Position numbers and translations under genes: made by a program
The notes under the pieces: model-generated
Told to the model about the DNA's origin: nothing
Seen by the model: only the letters and a program-made list of their open reading frames with translations
Database searches by the model: none
Shown here: one piece after another, positions 27,736 through 38,227 of the stretch
Layout: every line of letters starts with the position of its first letter
How positions within the stretch are numbered: position 1 is the stretch's first letter
Assembly: GCA_022827425.1 (NCBI GenBank)
Contig: JAJDSZ010000033.1
Coordinates: 1-54,800 of the forward strand
DNA from: Pseudomonadales bacterium
GTDB taxonomy: Bacteria > Pseudomonadota > Gammaproteobacteria > Pseudomonadales > Pseudohongiellaceae
DNA length: 54,800 nucleotides
Direction: 5' to 3'

Positions 27736-28611
27736 TTATTCTGGTTCGCCGTTGTCCAGATCCTTGAGGTATCGGAAATATTCGCTCTCGGGATCGAGCA
27801 GGAGCACATCGCCCTTGTTGGCGAAGGTTTCCCGATAGGCGTTCAGGCTGCGGGTGAAGGCGTAGAACTCCGGATCCTTGTTATAGGCGTCGGCGTACAC
27901 CGCTGTAGCCTGGGCGTCGCCGTCGCCGCGAATGCGCTCGGCGTCGCGATAGGCCTCGGCTTCGAAGATGATTGCCTGCCGGTCGGCGTCGGCGCGGATG
28001 CCGATGGCGAGTTCGTCGCCGCGGGAACGCAGTTCCTGGGCTTCCCGGTTGCGCTCGGTAATCATGCGTTCGTACACGGAATCGCGCACATCTTCGGGCA
28101 GGTCGATGCGTTTTACGCGCACATCGATGACTTCGATACCGATATCGACCGCGGAATCCATGTTCAGGTTCGCGGTCAGATCGAGCATGAGCTGGTCGCG
28201 TTCGCCGGCGACGACTTCCTGCAAGGTGCGCTCGCCGATCTGGTCGCGCAAGCCGTCGTTGACGCGTTGCGCGAGCAGCGAGCCTGCCCTGGACACTTCG
28301 CCCTGGGTGGAAACGTAAAACTGGCCCACGTCGACGATCCGCCACTTGGCGTAGGAATCGACTACCAGGGCTTTCTGCTCCAGCGTAAAAAAGTCCGCGG
28401 GCACCGAGTCTTCAATCTGGATGCGGGCGTCGAACTTGCGCACCTGATTCACCCAGGGAATCTTCACGTGCAGTCCCGGGGGAATGTCGGCGTTCACCAA
28501 TTCGCCGAAGCGCAACATGACGGCGCGCTCGGTTTCGCGCACCACGAACAGGCTGTTGGCGGCCAACAATAGCAGCAGTGCAACCAGCCCTAAACCGTAA
28601 TACTTTTTCAT
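27736..28611 (-). CDS. hflC: HflC, membrane protease modulator
   Basis: 291 aa SPFH/prohibitin protein. One N-terminal membrane anchor (about 5-22) is followed by the SPFH domain (VRETERAVMLRFGELV) and a long helical region ending in FYAFTRSLNAYRETF, the usual HflC tail. With HflK it forms a large periplasmic cage around the FtsH protease and modulates its activity. The ATG overlaps the hflK stop by 4 bp. Confidence 0.96.
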   Translation of the reverse strand: MKKYYGLGLVALLLLLAANSLFVVRETERAVMLRFGELVNADIPPGLHVKIPWVNQVRKFDARIQIEDSVPADFFTLEQKALVVDSYAKWRIVDVGQFYVSTQGEVSRAGSLLAQRVNDGLRDQIGERTLQEVVAGERDQLMLDLTANLNMDSAVDIGIEVIDVRVKRIDLPEDVRDSVYERMITERNREAQELRSRGDELAIGIRADADRQAIIFEAEAYRDAERIRGDGDAQATAVYADAYNKDPEFYAFTRSLNAYRETFANKGDVLLLDPESEYFRYLKDLDNGEPE

Positions 28612-29837
28612 GGTCTCACTACTCCACTTCTGCCATTGGGAAGGCGAGTCGCGTCAACCGCCCCGCCGCTGGAAACGTTCGGCAGATACGGCGCCAACTC
28701 GTCGGCGAAATCGCGCCACTCGGATGCCGAACGCGGGCGGGCGGCGCCGGTAAGGGAAGTATTCTGTTCCAGAATCTTGTCCAGCGGCACATACAGCATG
28801 TTGTTGCCGCCTTCCACATCGATCATGATCTTGCTCGACGCGGTCATCACATCCTGGATCGAATCGATATACATGCGCTGCCGCGTCACTTCGGGCGCCT
28901 TCTGATATTCGAGCAGCAACTGGTCGAAACGCGAGGCGTCGCCTTCCGCCCGGGCGATCACTTCCTCCTTGTAGGCGTTGGCCTGTTCGATCTGCCGCTG
29001 GGCCTCGCCGCGGGCCTCGGGAATGACGCGGTTGGCGTATTGCTGGGCCTGGTTCTGGGCTCTTTGCTCATCCTCCCGCGCCTCGATCACGTCCTCGAAG
29101 GCCGGTCGCACGGCTTCCGGTGGAATGACCTCGGCGACGTTGACCTGATTGACGAAAATGCCGGTGTTGTACAGATCCATGTAATTCTGCAGGCGTTCAT
29201 GCACATCGGCCGCCACGATAGGACGACCCTCGGTCAGGATCTGGTCCATGAAATTGCCGCCGACCACGTGCCGGATCGCGGATTCCGCGGCACTGTCGAG
29301 ACTGCGTTCGGGATCCTGCACCGCAATAACGTACTTGACCGGATCGTCGATACGGTATTGCACCGTCACGACGATGTCGATGATGTTCTCATCAGTGGTC
29401 AACATCGCCCGGTTCTGATACTCCTTGGAGTTGAGTTCCGAGACGTTGACCTTGTTGACCTCGTCGACGAGCGGCGGGTTCCAGTGCAACCCGGGGGTAA
29501 CGGTATTGTCGAGCACGCGGCCGAAGCGCAGCACCACGGCGCGCTCGGCTTCGTCGACGATGTAGAAGCCCAGGAATCCCCAGACCACCAGGGCGACAAC
29601 GAGGAAACCGGCGAGCAGGCCGCCGGACATGCCCTTGCCGGGCGCCGACTTGCCGCCGCCGGAGCTTCCGCCGGAACTGCCCCGGGAGCCGCCGCCGAGC
29701 ACGCCGAAGCGACCCAGCAGGTTGCGGATTACCTCATCGATATCGGGCGGGCCCTGATTGCCGCCGCCGCGGCGACCGCCTCCACTTCCCCAGGGGTCGG
29801 GATCATTGCCATTTTTGCCGGGTTCATTCCAGGCCAT
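28608..29837 (-). CDS. hflK: HflK, membrane protease modulator
   Basis: 409 aa from the ATG of MAWNEPGKNGNDPDPWG with GGAG upstream; this start overlaps the hflX end by 14 bp. Family hallmarks are the Gly-rich acidic N-terminus, the PPDIDEVIRNLL segment, one membrane helix (about 75-95) and the SPFH domain beginning VDEAERAVVLRFGR. It pairs with HflC to form the FtsH-associated complex. A Gly/Ser-rich linker sits just before the membrane segment. Confidence 0.96.
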   Translation of the reverse strand: MAWNEPGKNGNDPDPWGSGGGRRGGGNQGPPDIDEVIRNLLGRFGVLGGGSRGSSGGSSGGGKSAPGKGMSGGLLAGFLVVALVVWGFLGFYIVDEAERAVVLRFGRVLDNTVTPGLHWNPPLVDEVNKVNVSELNSKEYQNRAMLTTDENIIDIVVTVQYRIDDPVKYVIAVQDPERSLDSAAESAIRHVVGGNFMDQILTEGRPIVAADVHERLQNYMDLYNTGIFVNQVNVAEVIPPEAVRPAFEDVIEAREDEQRAQNQAQQYANRVIPEARGEAQRQIEQANAYKEEVIARAEGDASRFDQLLLEYQKAPEVTRQRMYIDSIQDVMTASSKIMIDVEGGNNMLYVPLDKILEQNTSLTGAARPRSASEWRDFADELAPYLPNVSSGGAVDATRLPNGRSGVVRP

Positions 29838-31206
29838 GGGAGTCTCCGTTGCAAGGCTTGCGCTCAAGAGCGGAATTGTACCGAATTTTGGGCCACGCGG
29901 ACACAGTAGTATCCGCCGCCATGGTTTTCCGCGGCCTGACCCGGCAACCTTCCAGCGAGGCGATGCGGCGGGACTCCGCGGGACTCAGGCGGGCGGTAAT
30001 GTGGAAATTGCCCCGCTCGTCCACAGCTTCGCTTTCGATGCAGCCCCTGGCGAGCAGGCGCGAGCGCAATCCCGCCTGCCGCGGCGGCAGCACGAGCGAT
30101 TCGCGCCGCAGATCGTAGCCAAGCCATTCGCCGAGCGCTGTGCGCAGTTCCTCCTCGCCGGCGCCGGTCAGAGCCGACATCCAGACTCGCAGCGGGCGGC
30201 CGTTTGCGTCCCGGTCGATCCGCGGCCCAAGCTCCGGGCACAGGTCGATCTTGTTGCAGACCACAAGCTGGGGAATGTCCTCGGCGCCGATTTCGGCAAG
30301 CACTTCCCGCACCTGTTCGATATGTTCGACGCGTCTGGCGCCCGCCGCATCCACCACGTGGATCAGCAACTGCGCCGCCACGGTTTCCTCCAGCGTGGCC
30401 TTGAAGGCTTCCACCAACTGGTGTGGCAGATGGCTGATGAAGCCCACGGTATCCGCCAGGATCGCCGCGCCCACAGCCGGCAGGCTGATGCGCCGCAGCC
30501 GCGGGTCCAGGGTGGCGAACAACTGGTCGGCGGCGTAGTCGCTGGCGCCGGTGAGTCGATTGAATAGCGAAGTCTTGCCGGAATTGGTGTAGCCCGCCAG
30601 CGAAATCGTCGGCAGCTCCGCCCGCTGGCGCGCATTGCGGCCGAGTTCGCGGCGACCGTGGACCCGGTTCAGGCTTTTGCGAATCGACTTGATGCGCTGT
30701 CCGATCATGCGCTGGTCCAGCTCAAGCTGCTTTTCTCCGGCGCCGCGCAGGCCGATACCGCCTTTCTGCCGGTCGAGATGCGACCAACCCCGCTTGAGGC
30801 GGGTGCTCAAATGGCGCAATTGGGCAAGTTCCACCTGCAACTTGCCTTCGTGCGACCGTGCCCGCTGGGCGAAGATGTCGAGAATCAATCCGGTGCGATC
30901 AAGCACCCGGCAGCGCAATTCGCGTTCGAGATTGCGCTCCTGGCCCGGCGTCAGGGCATGGTTGAACAACACCAGGCCGGCGCCGTGGCTTTCCCTCACC
31001 CGGGCGAGTTCCTCGAGTTTTCCCGAGCCGAGAAAGGTGGCCGACTCCGGCCTCTCCCGGGAACCGGACACGAGCGCCACCGGCTCCGCGCCTGCGGAGA
31101 TAGCCAGTTCCTCGAATTCGGTCAGATCTTCCTGATTCTTCTCCGCAGTGATGTTGATATGCACGAGCACACAACTTTCGCCGGAGTCGGGCCGCTCAAA
31201 AAACAA
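29824..31206 (-). CDS. hflX: Ribosome-associated GTPase HflX
   Basis: 460 aa. An N-terminal HflX domain with SGSRERPESATFLGSGKLEEL and FNHALTPGQERNLE precedes a helical linker with GGIGLRGAGEKQLE. The G domain shows G1 GYTNSGKTSLFN, G3 DTVGF and G4 NKID. HflX splits stalled ribosomes after heat or antibiotic stress. Here the C-terminal extension runs about 100 residues beyond the G domain. It lies in the canonical hfq-hflX-hflK order, 45 bp after hfq, so co-transcription is likely. Confidence 0.96.
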   Translation of the reverse strand: MFFERPDSGESCVLVHINITAEKNQEDLTEFEELAISAGAEPVALVSGSRERPESATFLGSGKLEELARVRESHGAGLVLFNHALTPGQERNLERELRCRVLDRTGLILDIFAQRARSHEGKLQVELAQLRHLSTRLKRGWSHLDRQKGGIGLRGAGEKQLELDQRMIGQRIKSIRKSLNRVHGRRELGRNARQRAELPTISLAGYTNSGKTSLFNRLTGASDYAADQLFATLDPRLRRISLPAVGAAILADTVGFISHLPHQLVEAFKATLEETVAAQLLIHVVDAAGARRVEHIEQVREVLAEIGAEDIPQLVVCNKIDLCPELGPRIDRDANGRPLRVWMSALTGAGEEELRTALGEWLGYDLRRESLVLPPRQAGLRSRLLARGCIESEAVDERGNFHITARLSPAESRRIASLEGCRVRPRKTMAADTTVSAWPKIRYNSALERKPCNGDSHGLE

Positions 31207-31250
31207 GCCAGACCTCAGACCCGAAGCTGCGGAGATTTGCCGGCGCCGAC

Positions 31251-31508
31251 CTAGAACTCGGCATCTTCTTCCTGGTCAGCAGCCGAATGGTTGACCTGAA
31301 TCTTGACCATTCGCCCAGGCACCACGGTGGAAATCGCATGCTTGTACACCATCTGGCTCACGGCATTCTTCAGCAGGATCACGAACTGATCGAAGGACTC
31401 GATCTGCCCCTGCAGCTTGATGCCGCTGACCAGATAAATTGAAACAGGTACGCGGTTTTTCCGCAATGCGTTCAGGAACGGATCCTGTAAGCTGTGTCCT
31501 TTGGACAT
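31251..31508 (-). CDS. hfq: RNA chaperone Hfq
   Basis: 85 aa from the ATG of [17 protein letters not shown] with GGAG eight bases upstream; an in-frame ATG at 31523 is less likely. The Sm1 motif ([19 protein letters not shown]) and the Sm2 motif [12 protein letters not shown] are canonical, and Q8, F42 and H57-type positions are conserved. Hfq forms a hexameric ring that pairs small RNAs with mRNAs. The acidic C-terminal tail is short. Placed between miaA and hflX as usual. Confidence 0.97.
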   Translation of the reverse strand: MSKGHSLQDPFLNALRKNRVPVSIYLVSGIKLQGQIESFDQFVILLKNAVSQMVYKHAISTVVPGRMVKIQVNHSAADQEEDAEF

Positions 31509-31577
31509 TTCTTGTTCTCCCAAAATTCTGCCGCGGTGCGCGGCTCGCCGGTTTTCAGGGAAGTCCTGTTCATCTGA

Positions 31578-32558
31578 TTACCAGATTGTGAATGAATCTA
31601 CAAATTGCAATGCTTGATCCCGGTTCCTTCCAGGATCTCCGGTAAAGCGACGCAACCCGGGCCAGGAACGAAGCCAGGTCAACTGCCGTTTGGCGAGTTG
31701 CCGGGTTGCCGCGATGCTTTTTTCCACCATTTCCGGGTAAGCCAGTTTGCCGTCCAGATACTGCCATACTTGTCGATAACCCACCGACTTCATCGACGGC
31801 AGCCCCGGATGAAGGTCTTCGCGCCGATGCAGGCGCTCCACTTCCGCCACGAGTCCGTTATCGAGCATTTGCCTGAAACGGGCATCGATGCGCTGATGCA
31901 GTTCCGCCCGCTCAGACGGGTGGGTTGCGAAAAAATGAAGTCTGAAAGATATAGACCCGTCGGGGCGACTATTCCTTTCAGCGTGAACGCTGCTGATCGA
32001 TTTCCCTGTCACTTGCCAGACTTCCAGCGCTCGTTGCAGGCGTTGCGGATCATTGGGATGAATCCGCGCCGCGGCCTCCGGGTCCACTTCGGCAAGCCGG
32101 CGGTGCATCGCTTCCCAGCCTTCCCGCTCGGCCTGCTGTTCGATTTCCCTTCGTATGCCGGGATTGGCGGGGGGCATGGATGCGATGCCGTCTCGCAGCA
32201 CCTGGAAGTAAAGCATGGTGCCGCCGACCAGCAACGGCATCTTGCCCGAGGCGAGAATACCGCCGATTTCATCCAGCGCGTCAGCGCGGAAATCCGCCGC
32301 CGAATAGGGCTCCGCCGGGTCGCGGATATCGATCAGCCGATGGGGCGCCAAAGCGCGGGTGCGCGCATCCGGCTTTCCGGTGCCGATGTCCATGCCGCGA
32401 TAAACCTGGGCTGAATCGACGCTGACGATTTCCAGCGGCCGATTCTGCGCCAGCTCAACCGCGAGTGCGGTTTTGCCTGCCGCCGTGGGACCAGCCAGAC
32501 AGAATACATCCGCCCCCCCTGGGCCTGAACTGCCGAACTGACGCCTAGACCTGACCAA
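31578..32558 (-). CDS. miaA: tRNA dimethylallyltransferase MiaA
   Basis: 326 aa from a TTG start that follows the mutL stop by one base; the frame stays open upstream inside mutL, so the start is uncertain. MiaA adds a dimethylallyl group to A37 of tRNAs reading U-starting codons. The P-loop AGPTAAGKTALA, substrate motif SVDSAQVYRGMDIGTGKP, and VGGTMLYFQVL and RQLAKRQLTWLR blocks are all present. The length agrees with the family when the TTG is used. Confidence 0.94.
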   Translation of the reverse strand: MVRSRRQFGSSGPGGADVFCLAGPTAAGKTALAVELAQNRPLEIVSVDSAQVYRGMDIGTGKPDARTRALAPHRLIDIRDPAEPYSAADFRADALDEIGGILASGKMPLLVGGTMLYFQVLRDGIASMPPANPGIRREIEQQAEREGWEAMHRRLAEVDPEAAARIHPNDPQRLQRALEVWQVTGKSISSVHAERNSRPDGSISFRLHFFATHPSERAELHQRIDARFRQMLDNGLVAEVERLHRREDLHPGLPSMKSVGYRQVWQYLDGKLAYPEMVEKSIAATRQLAKRQLTWLRSWPGLRRFTGDPGRNRDQALQFVDSFTIW

Positions 32559-32559
32559 G

Positions 32560-34341
32560 CTAGCGACCGCGCAGGAATAGCTTATCCAAGTCCGCCATGG
32601 ATTGCCATACCCAGGTTGGCCGGCCGTGATTGCATTGCCCACTGCGTTCAGTGGCCTCCATATCCCGCAGCAGGGCGTTCATTTCGTGGATGCCGAGCCG
32701 GTGGTTGGCGCGCACGGAGCCGTGGCAGGCCATGGTGGAAAGCAATTCGTTCTGGCGGCTCTGGAGCCGGTCGCTGGCGCCGAACTCGATCAGGTCCGAC
32801 AGCACGTCGCGCACGAGTTGCTCGATATCGGCATCTTTCAACAAGGCGGGAACCTGCCGCACCACGATGGCTTCGCCGGCGACCCGTTCGAGTTCGAGGC
32901 CCAGGGCAAGCAGGCTTTCGCGATGGGTTTCGGCGCAGTCCGCCTCGGCCGCGCTCACCGCCAGGGGCAGGGGCACAAGCAGGGACTGCCGCCGCAGCCG
33001 CTCCTGCTCCAGCGCCTGTTTCATGCGCTCATAGGTAATGCGCTCGTGGGCGGCGTGCATGTCGACGATAATCAGGCCATCCTTGTTCTGGGCCAGGATG
33101 TAGACGCCGTGCAACTGGGCTATGGCGTAGCCCAGCGGCGGCGTTTCCTCGCCGCCGCCGAACAGCCTGGCGTACTGCTCCGCGAACTCGTCTGGCGACC
33201 GGGGCGAATCCGCCGGGTCGCTGCGGTATGCGCCGGGCGCTTCCCGCACTTGCCAGGCGTCGCGCAGGGGCAGGGCGGGTTGTTCCGGAAGGCTTGCCGG
33301 CGCTTCCTGGGGAGCCTCTTCCCGGCGGGCCTCGGGCTTGATGTCGCCGAGTTCCCGGTGCAGCGAGCGAAACAGGAAATCATGCACCAGACGGCTGTCG
33401 CGAAAGCGTACTTCGTGTTTGGTGGGATGCACATTGACGTCCACCGTCTTCGGGTCAAGTTCCAGGAACAGCACATAGGCCGGATGGCGACCGTGGTAGA
33501 GCACGTCGTGGTATGCCTGCCGAATGGCATGGCTGACGATCTTGTCGCGCACCACGCGACCGTTGACGTAAAAATACTGCAAATCCGCCTGGCTGCGGGA
33601 GAATGCCGGCAGGCTGATCCAGCCCCGCAAGAGCAGCCCCGCAGCGCGCTGCTCGATGGGCACCGAGTTTTCCAGAAAACCGGGCCCGCACACCAGGCCG
33701 ATGCGGCGGCGCTGATCGGTCTCGGTGGCAGCCGGTCGCAGGTCATGCACAGTGCGCTGGTTGTGGCGCAGACCGAACTGCACGTCAAAGCGGCTCAAGG
33801 CCACCCGCTTGAAGACTTCGTCGAGGCGGGTGAATTCGGTTCTTTCGGTCTTGAGGAATTTTTTGCGCGCCGGCGTGTTGAAGAACAGGTCGCGCATTTC
33901 CACCGTGGCGCCGACGCCATGCTGGCAGGGCTTGAGCGAGGCTTCCATCTGCTGGCCTTCGGCGCGCACGGTCCAACCTGTCTCGCCGCCGTCGGCGGTG
34001 CGGGAAGACAGTTCCAGCCGCGATACCGAACCGATGCTGGCCAGGGCCTCGCCGCGAAAACCGAGGCTGCCGATGGCTTCCAGGTCTTCCAGCCTGGCAA
34101 TCTTGCTGGTGGCGTGGCGGCTGAGGGCAAGGGCGAGATCGTCCTTGTGAATGCCGCCGCCGTCATCGCGCACCCGCAGCAGCTTCTTGCCGCCCTGTTC
34201 CACCTCGATATCGATCCGCCGGGCGCCGGCGTCGAGGCTGTTTTCGAGCATTTCCTTGAGCACCGAAGCCGGGCGCTCAACCACCTCACCGGCGGCAATC
34301 TGGTTGGCCAGGCGCGGGCTCAGTCGGTTGATGCGATTCAT
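32560..34341 (-). CDS. mutL: DNA mismatch repair protein MutL
   Basis: 593 aa. The N-terminal GHKL ATPase has [20 protein letters not shown] with the catalytic Glu, [14 protein letters not shown], and [10 protein letters not shown]. The C-terminal dimerisation domain contains [12 protein letters not shown], which fits the DQHA(x)2E(x)4E metal site of endonuclease-type MutL. A nickase activity, as reported for Pseudomonas MutL, is therefore likely. The start overlaps the amidase stop (ATGA) and miaA follows. Confidence 0.97.
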   Translation of the reverse strand: MNRINRLSPRLANQIAAGEVVERPASVLKEMLENSLDAGARRIDIEVEQGGKKLLRVRDDGGGIHKDDLALALSRHATSKIARLEDLEAIGSLGFRGEALASIGSVSRLELSSRTADGGETGWTVRAEGQQMEASLKPCQHGVGATVEMRDLFFNTPARKKFLKTERTEFTRLDEVFKRVALSRFDVQFGLRHNQRTVHDLRPAATETDQRRRIGLVCGPGFLENSVPIEQRAAGLLLRGWISLPAFSRSQADLQYFYVNGRVVRDKIVSHAIRQAYHDVLYHGRHPAYVLFLELDPKTVDVNVHPTKHEVRFRDSRLVHDFLFRSLHRELGDIKPEARREEAPQEAPASLPEQPALPLRDAWQVREAPGAYRSDPADSPRSPDEFAEQYARLFGGGEETPPLGYAIAQLHGVYILAQNKDGLIIVDMHAAHERITYERMKQALEQERLRRQSLLVPLPLAVSAAEADCAETHRESLLALGLELERVAGEAIVVRQVPALLKDADIEQLVRDVLSDLIEFGASDRLQSRQNELLSTMACHGSVRANHRLGIHEMNALLRDMEATERSGQCNHGRPTWVWQSMADLDKLFLRGR

Positions 34342-35885
34342 TGCCGGGGAATTTTCAGCTCCCTGCCCACTTCAATACGGTCGCCGACAAGCTGATTCAG
34401 TTCACGCAGCCGGGGCAGGCTCACCGAATAGCGCTCAGCGATGGCGGACAGTGTATCACCGCGCCTCACCGCATGGGTAATGAATCCTGACTCTTCGCCG
34501 CCCGGTTCAGTGCTTCCGCCCAGGGCATTGACCAGGGTGTCGGCCATGCGGCCCACTTCTCCCGGCATTGCGGCGGCGCTCAGGTCCGGATTGGCCTTGC
34601 GCCCGGCGACCAGGGTGCCTTCCGGGGCCCGTTCTTCAAAATAGCTCATCACGCCCCGGGCCATGGCGTCGGCCAGCCGCCGCTGGAATCCGGGCGATGT
34701 AAGGCGGGAGAGCTCGGCGGGATTGGTCATGTAGCCGGTTTCGATGAGGATCGACGGGATATCGGGAGAGATCAGCACCGCCAGGGACGCCTGCTGGACC
34801 CGGTCCTTGCGCAGCCGTGTCACCTCTCCAGCGGCCCGCAGGACATGCTCGCCGGCCAGCAGGCTCTGCTCCATGCTCCAGCCCATATGCACGGACACCA
34901 GGGCCAGGGCCACGTCGTCCTCGAATTCTCCGAGACGCAGGTCGCTTTCCACCCCGGCAATCAGGTCCGCGGCGTTTTCCTTGCGGGCCACCCGGGCTGC
35001 GTTTTCCCGGTCGGCCCGGTCGCCCGACAGGGCGTAGATGGTCATGCCGCTGACGCTGCTTGAGCGATAGGCGTCGGCGTGGATTGCGAGCAGCAGGTCC
35101 GCCCGGTGCTCCCGGGCCAGATCGGCCCGGCGCCGCAGGGCAACGGCGTAGTCGCCTTCCCGGATCATGACCGGACGGTAGCCGCTGGCGGTCGCAAGGC
35201 GCTCGTACAGATAGCGCGAGACCGCCAGATTGATGTCTTTCTCGTAGTCCTTCCCCACCACCGCGCCGGGGTCTTCGCCACCGTGTCCGGCGGCGATCGC
35301 CACCACGATGTCGCGCATCGGGCCAAGGTCGGGCAGGGAGGGAACAGCCGGTGGCGGGGAAACCATCGGCGGAACGGCCGATGCTGGCGCGGTTGGGCTT
35401 TCCGGCGGCGATTGGCTGTCGATATCGTAGAGATCAATGACCAGCCGGTCGCCATACTGGGCAATCGGCGGCAGCACGAATCCCCGTGGCGTTACGCTTT
35501 TCGCCAACTCAACCACAAAGCGCAGGCTGTCCCCGGACGCCTCTTCCAGCCCCAGGCCGGTGACGGGACCTTCGGCCGGCGCCAGCCCGGCTAGGCCGGC
35601 AAAGGACTGGGCCAAGCTGGAGTCTTCCAGATCGATGAGCAGTTGACCGACTTCATCGAGCCTGATGAGGTGATGCACCACAGCGCTGTCGAGATCGAAC
35701 ACGATCCGGGTGCGCTCCGGGGCGCGCCAGACGCGAACGCCCCGCACCTCGGCGCCGACCGCTTCATGGGCGGGATACAGCAACAGCCCCGGCAGCCAGA
35801 CCGCGGCGGCAACGCTGGCAATCAGCCGATTTCGCTCGGGCCGCATGGCAGGATTCCGCAAATCATTTCCCCGTGTCCTGAACAT
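34338..35885 (-). CDS. amiB: N-acetylmuramoyl-L-alanine amidase with AMIN and LysM domains
   Basis: 515 aa, or 502 if the ATG at 35846 is used. A signal peptide is followed by an AMIN domain (about 45-150; [21 protein letters not shown]), a Pro-rich linker, the Amidase_3 zinc hydrolase domain (about 190-415) with [10 protein letters not shown], the Glu after [17 protein letters not shown] and [13 protein letters not shown], and a C-terminal LysM (about 468-512). It cleaves the peptide from MurNAc during cell separation and needs septal activators. The AMIN domain targets it to peptidoglycan. Placed between tsaE and mutL as amiB usually is. Confidence 0.94.
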   Translation of the reverse strand: MFRTRGNDLRNPAMRPERNRLIASVAAAVWLPGLLLYPAHEAVGAEVRGVRVWRAPERTRIVFDLDSAVVHHLIRLDEVGQLLIDLEDSSLAQSFAGLAGLAPAEGPVTGLGLEEASGDSLRFVVELAKSVTPRGFVLPPIAQYGDRLVIDLYDIDSQSPPESPTAPASAVPPMVSPPPAVPSLPDLGPMRDIVVAIAAGHGGEDPGAVVGKDYEKDINLAVSRYLYERLATASGYRPVMIREGDYAVALRRRADLAREHRADLLLAIHADAYRSSSVSGMTIYALSGDRADRENAARVARKENAADLIAGVESDLRLGEFEDDVALALVSVHMGWSMEQSLLAGEHVLRAAGEVTRLRKDRVQQASLAVLISPDIPSILIETGYMTNPAELSRLTSPGFQRRLADAMARGVMSYFEERAPEGTLVAGRKANPDLSAAAMPGEVGRMADTLVNALGGSTEPGGEESGFITHAVRRGDTLSAIAERYSVSLPRLRELNQLVGDRIEVGRELKIPRQ

Positions 35886-36375
35886 CGACGCCTTGCCGCA
35901 TTTTCTTGACTATCTCGCTACCTGCCGCCGTGCGCGCCAGGCACTCGAAATGCCGCCCGGCGCCGGCGCCGCGCAACTCGATGCTGATGTCCGCCGCGGG
36001 AATCTGCCCGCCGCCGCGCTCGGCCCATTCAAAAATACACAGGCTGCCACCGGCAAAATAGTCCTCCGCGCCCAGAAACTCCACCTCTCCCGGGTTCGCC
36101 AGCCGGTACAGGTCAAAATGATAGATCGACTGTTGCGCAAGTTCGTAGGGTTCCACCAGGGTGTAGGTGGGGCTTTTCACCGGACCTTCGAAGCCGTAAC
36201 CCCGCAGCAGGCCCCGGGTCAGCGTGGTCTTGCCGGCGCCGAGTTCGCCGTGCAGATGAATGACCGTGGCCTTTCCGCTGCCGGCGTTCGCGCCCGCGAG
36301 AGTGGCCGCCGCCAGCCGCCGGCCGAAGTTCAGCGTTGCGGATTCGTTTTCCAGCCTACCTTTGATCCGGTTCAT
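35863..36375 (-). CDS. tsaE: tRNA threonylcarbamoyladenosine biosynthesis ATPase TsaE
   Basis: 170 aa. TsaE is the small ATPase that helps TsaB/TsaD make t6A37 on tRNAs. The Walker A motif GELGAGKTTLTRG, the SPTYTLVEPY block and HFDLYRL are all diagnostic. CIFEWAERGGGQIP completes the family set. It overlaps nnr by 20 bp and the amidase by 23 bp, indicating tight coupling. Confidence 0.96.
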   Translation of the reverse strand: MNRIKGRLENESATLNFGRRLAAATLAGANAGSGKATVIHLHGELGAGKTTLTRGLLRGYGFEGPVKSPTYTLVEPYELAQQSIYHFDLYRLANPGEVEFLGAEDYFAGGSLCIFEWAERGGGQIPAADISIELRGAGAGRHFECLARTAAGSEIVKKMRQGVDVQDTGK

Positions 36376-37963
36376 GATTGCCTTTTGCCCGCCCGCCCTG
36401 ATCAGGATTGACGAGGTGGCGAATGAACGGCAGCAGATCGGTGGCGATCAGGCCCCGCTCGCCGTCTTCCGCCGCCAGGTCCGCCGCTTCACCATGCACG
36501 CAAACCGCGCAGCGCAGGCTCTCCCCAAGGGGCAATCCCTGGGCGTGAAGTCCGGCAATGATACCGCTGAGCACATCTCCCATGCCCGCGCTGCCCATGC
36601 CCGGGTTGCCTTCGGAACAAAGCTGGAAGCGCAGCGGCCGCTCGGGGCCGCAAATCAGGCTGCCGGCGCCCTTGAGCAGGCAGTGTCCGCCGAAGCGGCG
36701 CTGCAACCCGGCCACCGCTTCGAAGCGGTCGCCCTGGACTTCCGCCACGCTGCTGCCGAGCAGGGCGGCGGCTTCGCCGGGATGCGGCGTCAATACCTGA
36801 TCGTCCCAGGGCTCCCAGGCGCCCTCGCCGGCTTCGCTGGCAAGCAAGCCGAGGGCGTCTGCGTCCAGCACCAGGGGAATGTCCCGGCTCGACCGGGCCG
36901 TCAGCGCCGCCCGCAGCAGATTGCGCGACCAATCGCCGCGACCGAGGCCGGGGCCGATGACGATATTGCTGGCCCGGTCAAGCAGCGCGGGCAAATCCAC
37001 CTGATCGTCCTCGGTGCCGGTAACCATGATTTCAGGCCGCCGGGCCAGCGCAGCGGGCCGATGGCAGGACCGTGTCACCACGCTCACAAGGCCCGCGCCG
37101 CTGCGCAGGGCGGCCTCGGCGGCGAGCAGGATGGCGCCGCCCATATCCCGGTCGCCGCCAAGCAGCAGCACATGGCCATTACTGCCCTTGTGGCTTGCGC
37201 GGTTGCGCCGGGGCAGGAATCCGGCTGTGGAATGAACATCGATGCGTTCGACTTCCGCCCGGGGCGAATCGCTGTGCCGGAAAATCTCCTTCGGCGCGTC
37301 GAGATCGGCGAATACGAGTTCGCCGGCGTACTCGGGACCCTGCTGCGTCAGCAGGCCGCGCTTCATGCCGATGAAGGTGATGGTCAGATCGGCCCGCACC
37401 ACTGCGCCTAGAGGGGCGCCAGTGTCGGCCGCAAGTCCGCTTGGCAGGTCTATTGCGAATACCGGCAGGCCGCTGGCATTGATCCACTCGATGGCAGCCC
37501 GCTGTTCGCCTTCGGCTGCGCGGCGCAGGCCAATGCCGAAAATGGCGTCCACAATGAGGTCGCAGTCCGGCTCGGGGCCGTCCCTGAATTCGCGGAAGGA
37601 TTCCATGGCAAGCTGCTGCTCGCCAGCCATCTCCCTGGCCCTGGCGGCCGCGCCGCTGAGTTTGTCGGGCGATGCCAGACCGACGATTCTTGTCTTGAGG
37701 CCGAGCTTTGCCGCCAGCGCGGCGATCACCAGACCATCGCCCCCGTTATTGCCCGATCCGGTGAGAATCAGCAATCGACGCGCCCGGGGCCAGCGCTCCC
37801 GCAAACAGGCAAATGCCGCCGCGCCGGCCCTTTGCATGAGCGCAAACTCGCTGACGCCAGGTTGCCGCTGCACTAGCCGGTCAAGTGCGCGTACCTGCTC
37901 CGCCCGATAGAGGGCGCGAGGAATATTCTTGTTCAACTGGGCTCCAGATGGTCCCGCTGTCAC
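36356..37963 (-). CDS. nnr: Bifunctional NAD(P)H-hydrate epimerase/dehydratase
   Basis: 535 aa fusion. The N-terminal epimerase domain (about 1-220) has GSGNNGGDGLVIA and DAIFGIGL. The C-terminal ADP/ATP-dependent dehydratase domain (about 240-520) has LGGDRDMGGAILLAAEAAL, LTPHPGEAAALLG and NPGMGSAGMGDVLSGIIAGL. Together they repair hydrated NAD(P)H. The GTG start lacks a good ribosome binding site; a TTG at 37936 has GGAG at better spacing and may be the true start. First gene of the conserved block. Confidence 0.95.
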   Translation of the reverse strand: MTAGPSGAQLNKNIPRALYRAEQVRALDRLVQRQPGVSEFALMQRAGAAAFACLRERWPRARRLLILTGSGNNGGDGLVIAALAAKLGLKTRIVGLASPDKLSGAAARAREMAGEQQLAMESFREFRDGPEPDCDLIVDAIFGIGLRRAAEGEQRAAIEWINASGLPVFAIDLPSGLAADTGAPLGAVVRADLTITFIGMKRGLLTQQGPEYAGELVFADLDAPKEIFRHSDSPRAEVERIDVHSTAGFLPRRNRASHKGSNGHVLLLGGDRDMGGAILLAAEAALRSGAGLVSVVTRSCHRPAALARRPEIMVTGTEDDQVDLPALLDRASNIVIGPGLGRGDWSRNLLRAALTARSSRDIPLVLDADALGLLASEAGEGAWEPWDDQVLTPHPGEAAALLGSSVAEVQGDRFEAVAGLQRRFGGHCLLKGAGSLICGPERPLRFQLCSEGNPGMGSAGMGDVLSGIIAGLHAQGLPLGESLRCAVCVHGEAADLAAEDGERGLIATDLLPFIRHLVNPDQGGRAKGNHEPDQR

Positions 37964-38162
37964 GGCAGCCGGCCGGGCCGGCGCCGTCAGGGGTTCGATT
38001 TTACTGTATACCGCCGCCTGCGGCGCAGTCTCCCGGGAGCCCGTGGCGGAAGCTCCTGAAAAGACGGCCTGCCCATATTGACCCTATGTTTCCCGAATTT
38101 CAATTTTATTGAATATTTTTTCTTTTTGCCCCGTTTTGCGCAGAGCCTACATTCATGAAGCT

Positions 38163-38191
38163 ATGCAAATCCCAGACGCTGGGCCTATAAT
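38163..38191 (+). promoter_or_regulatory. Candidate sigma-70 promoter of tRNA-Pro
   Basis: A perfect TATAAT at 38186-38191 sits 17 bp after a weak -35, ATGCAA (38163-38168). The following bases (GGGCGCGC) form a GC-rich discriminator, as in growth-rate-controlled tRNA promoters. The tRNA starts 36 bp downstream. Confidence 0.6.
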
Positions 38192-38227
38192 TCCAGGGCG
38201 CGCAAGCTCGTTGCCCGATATTGAATG

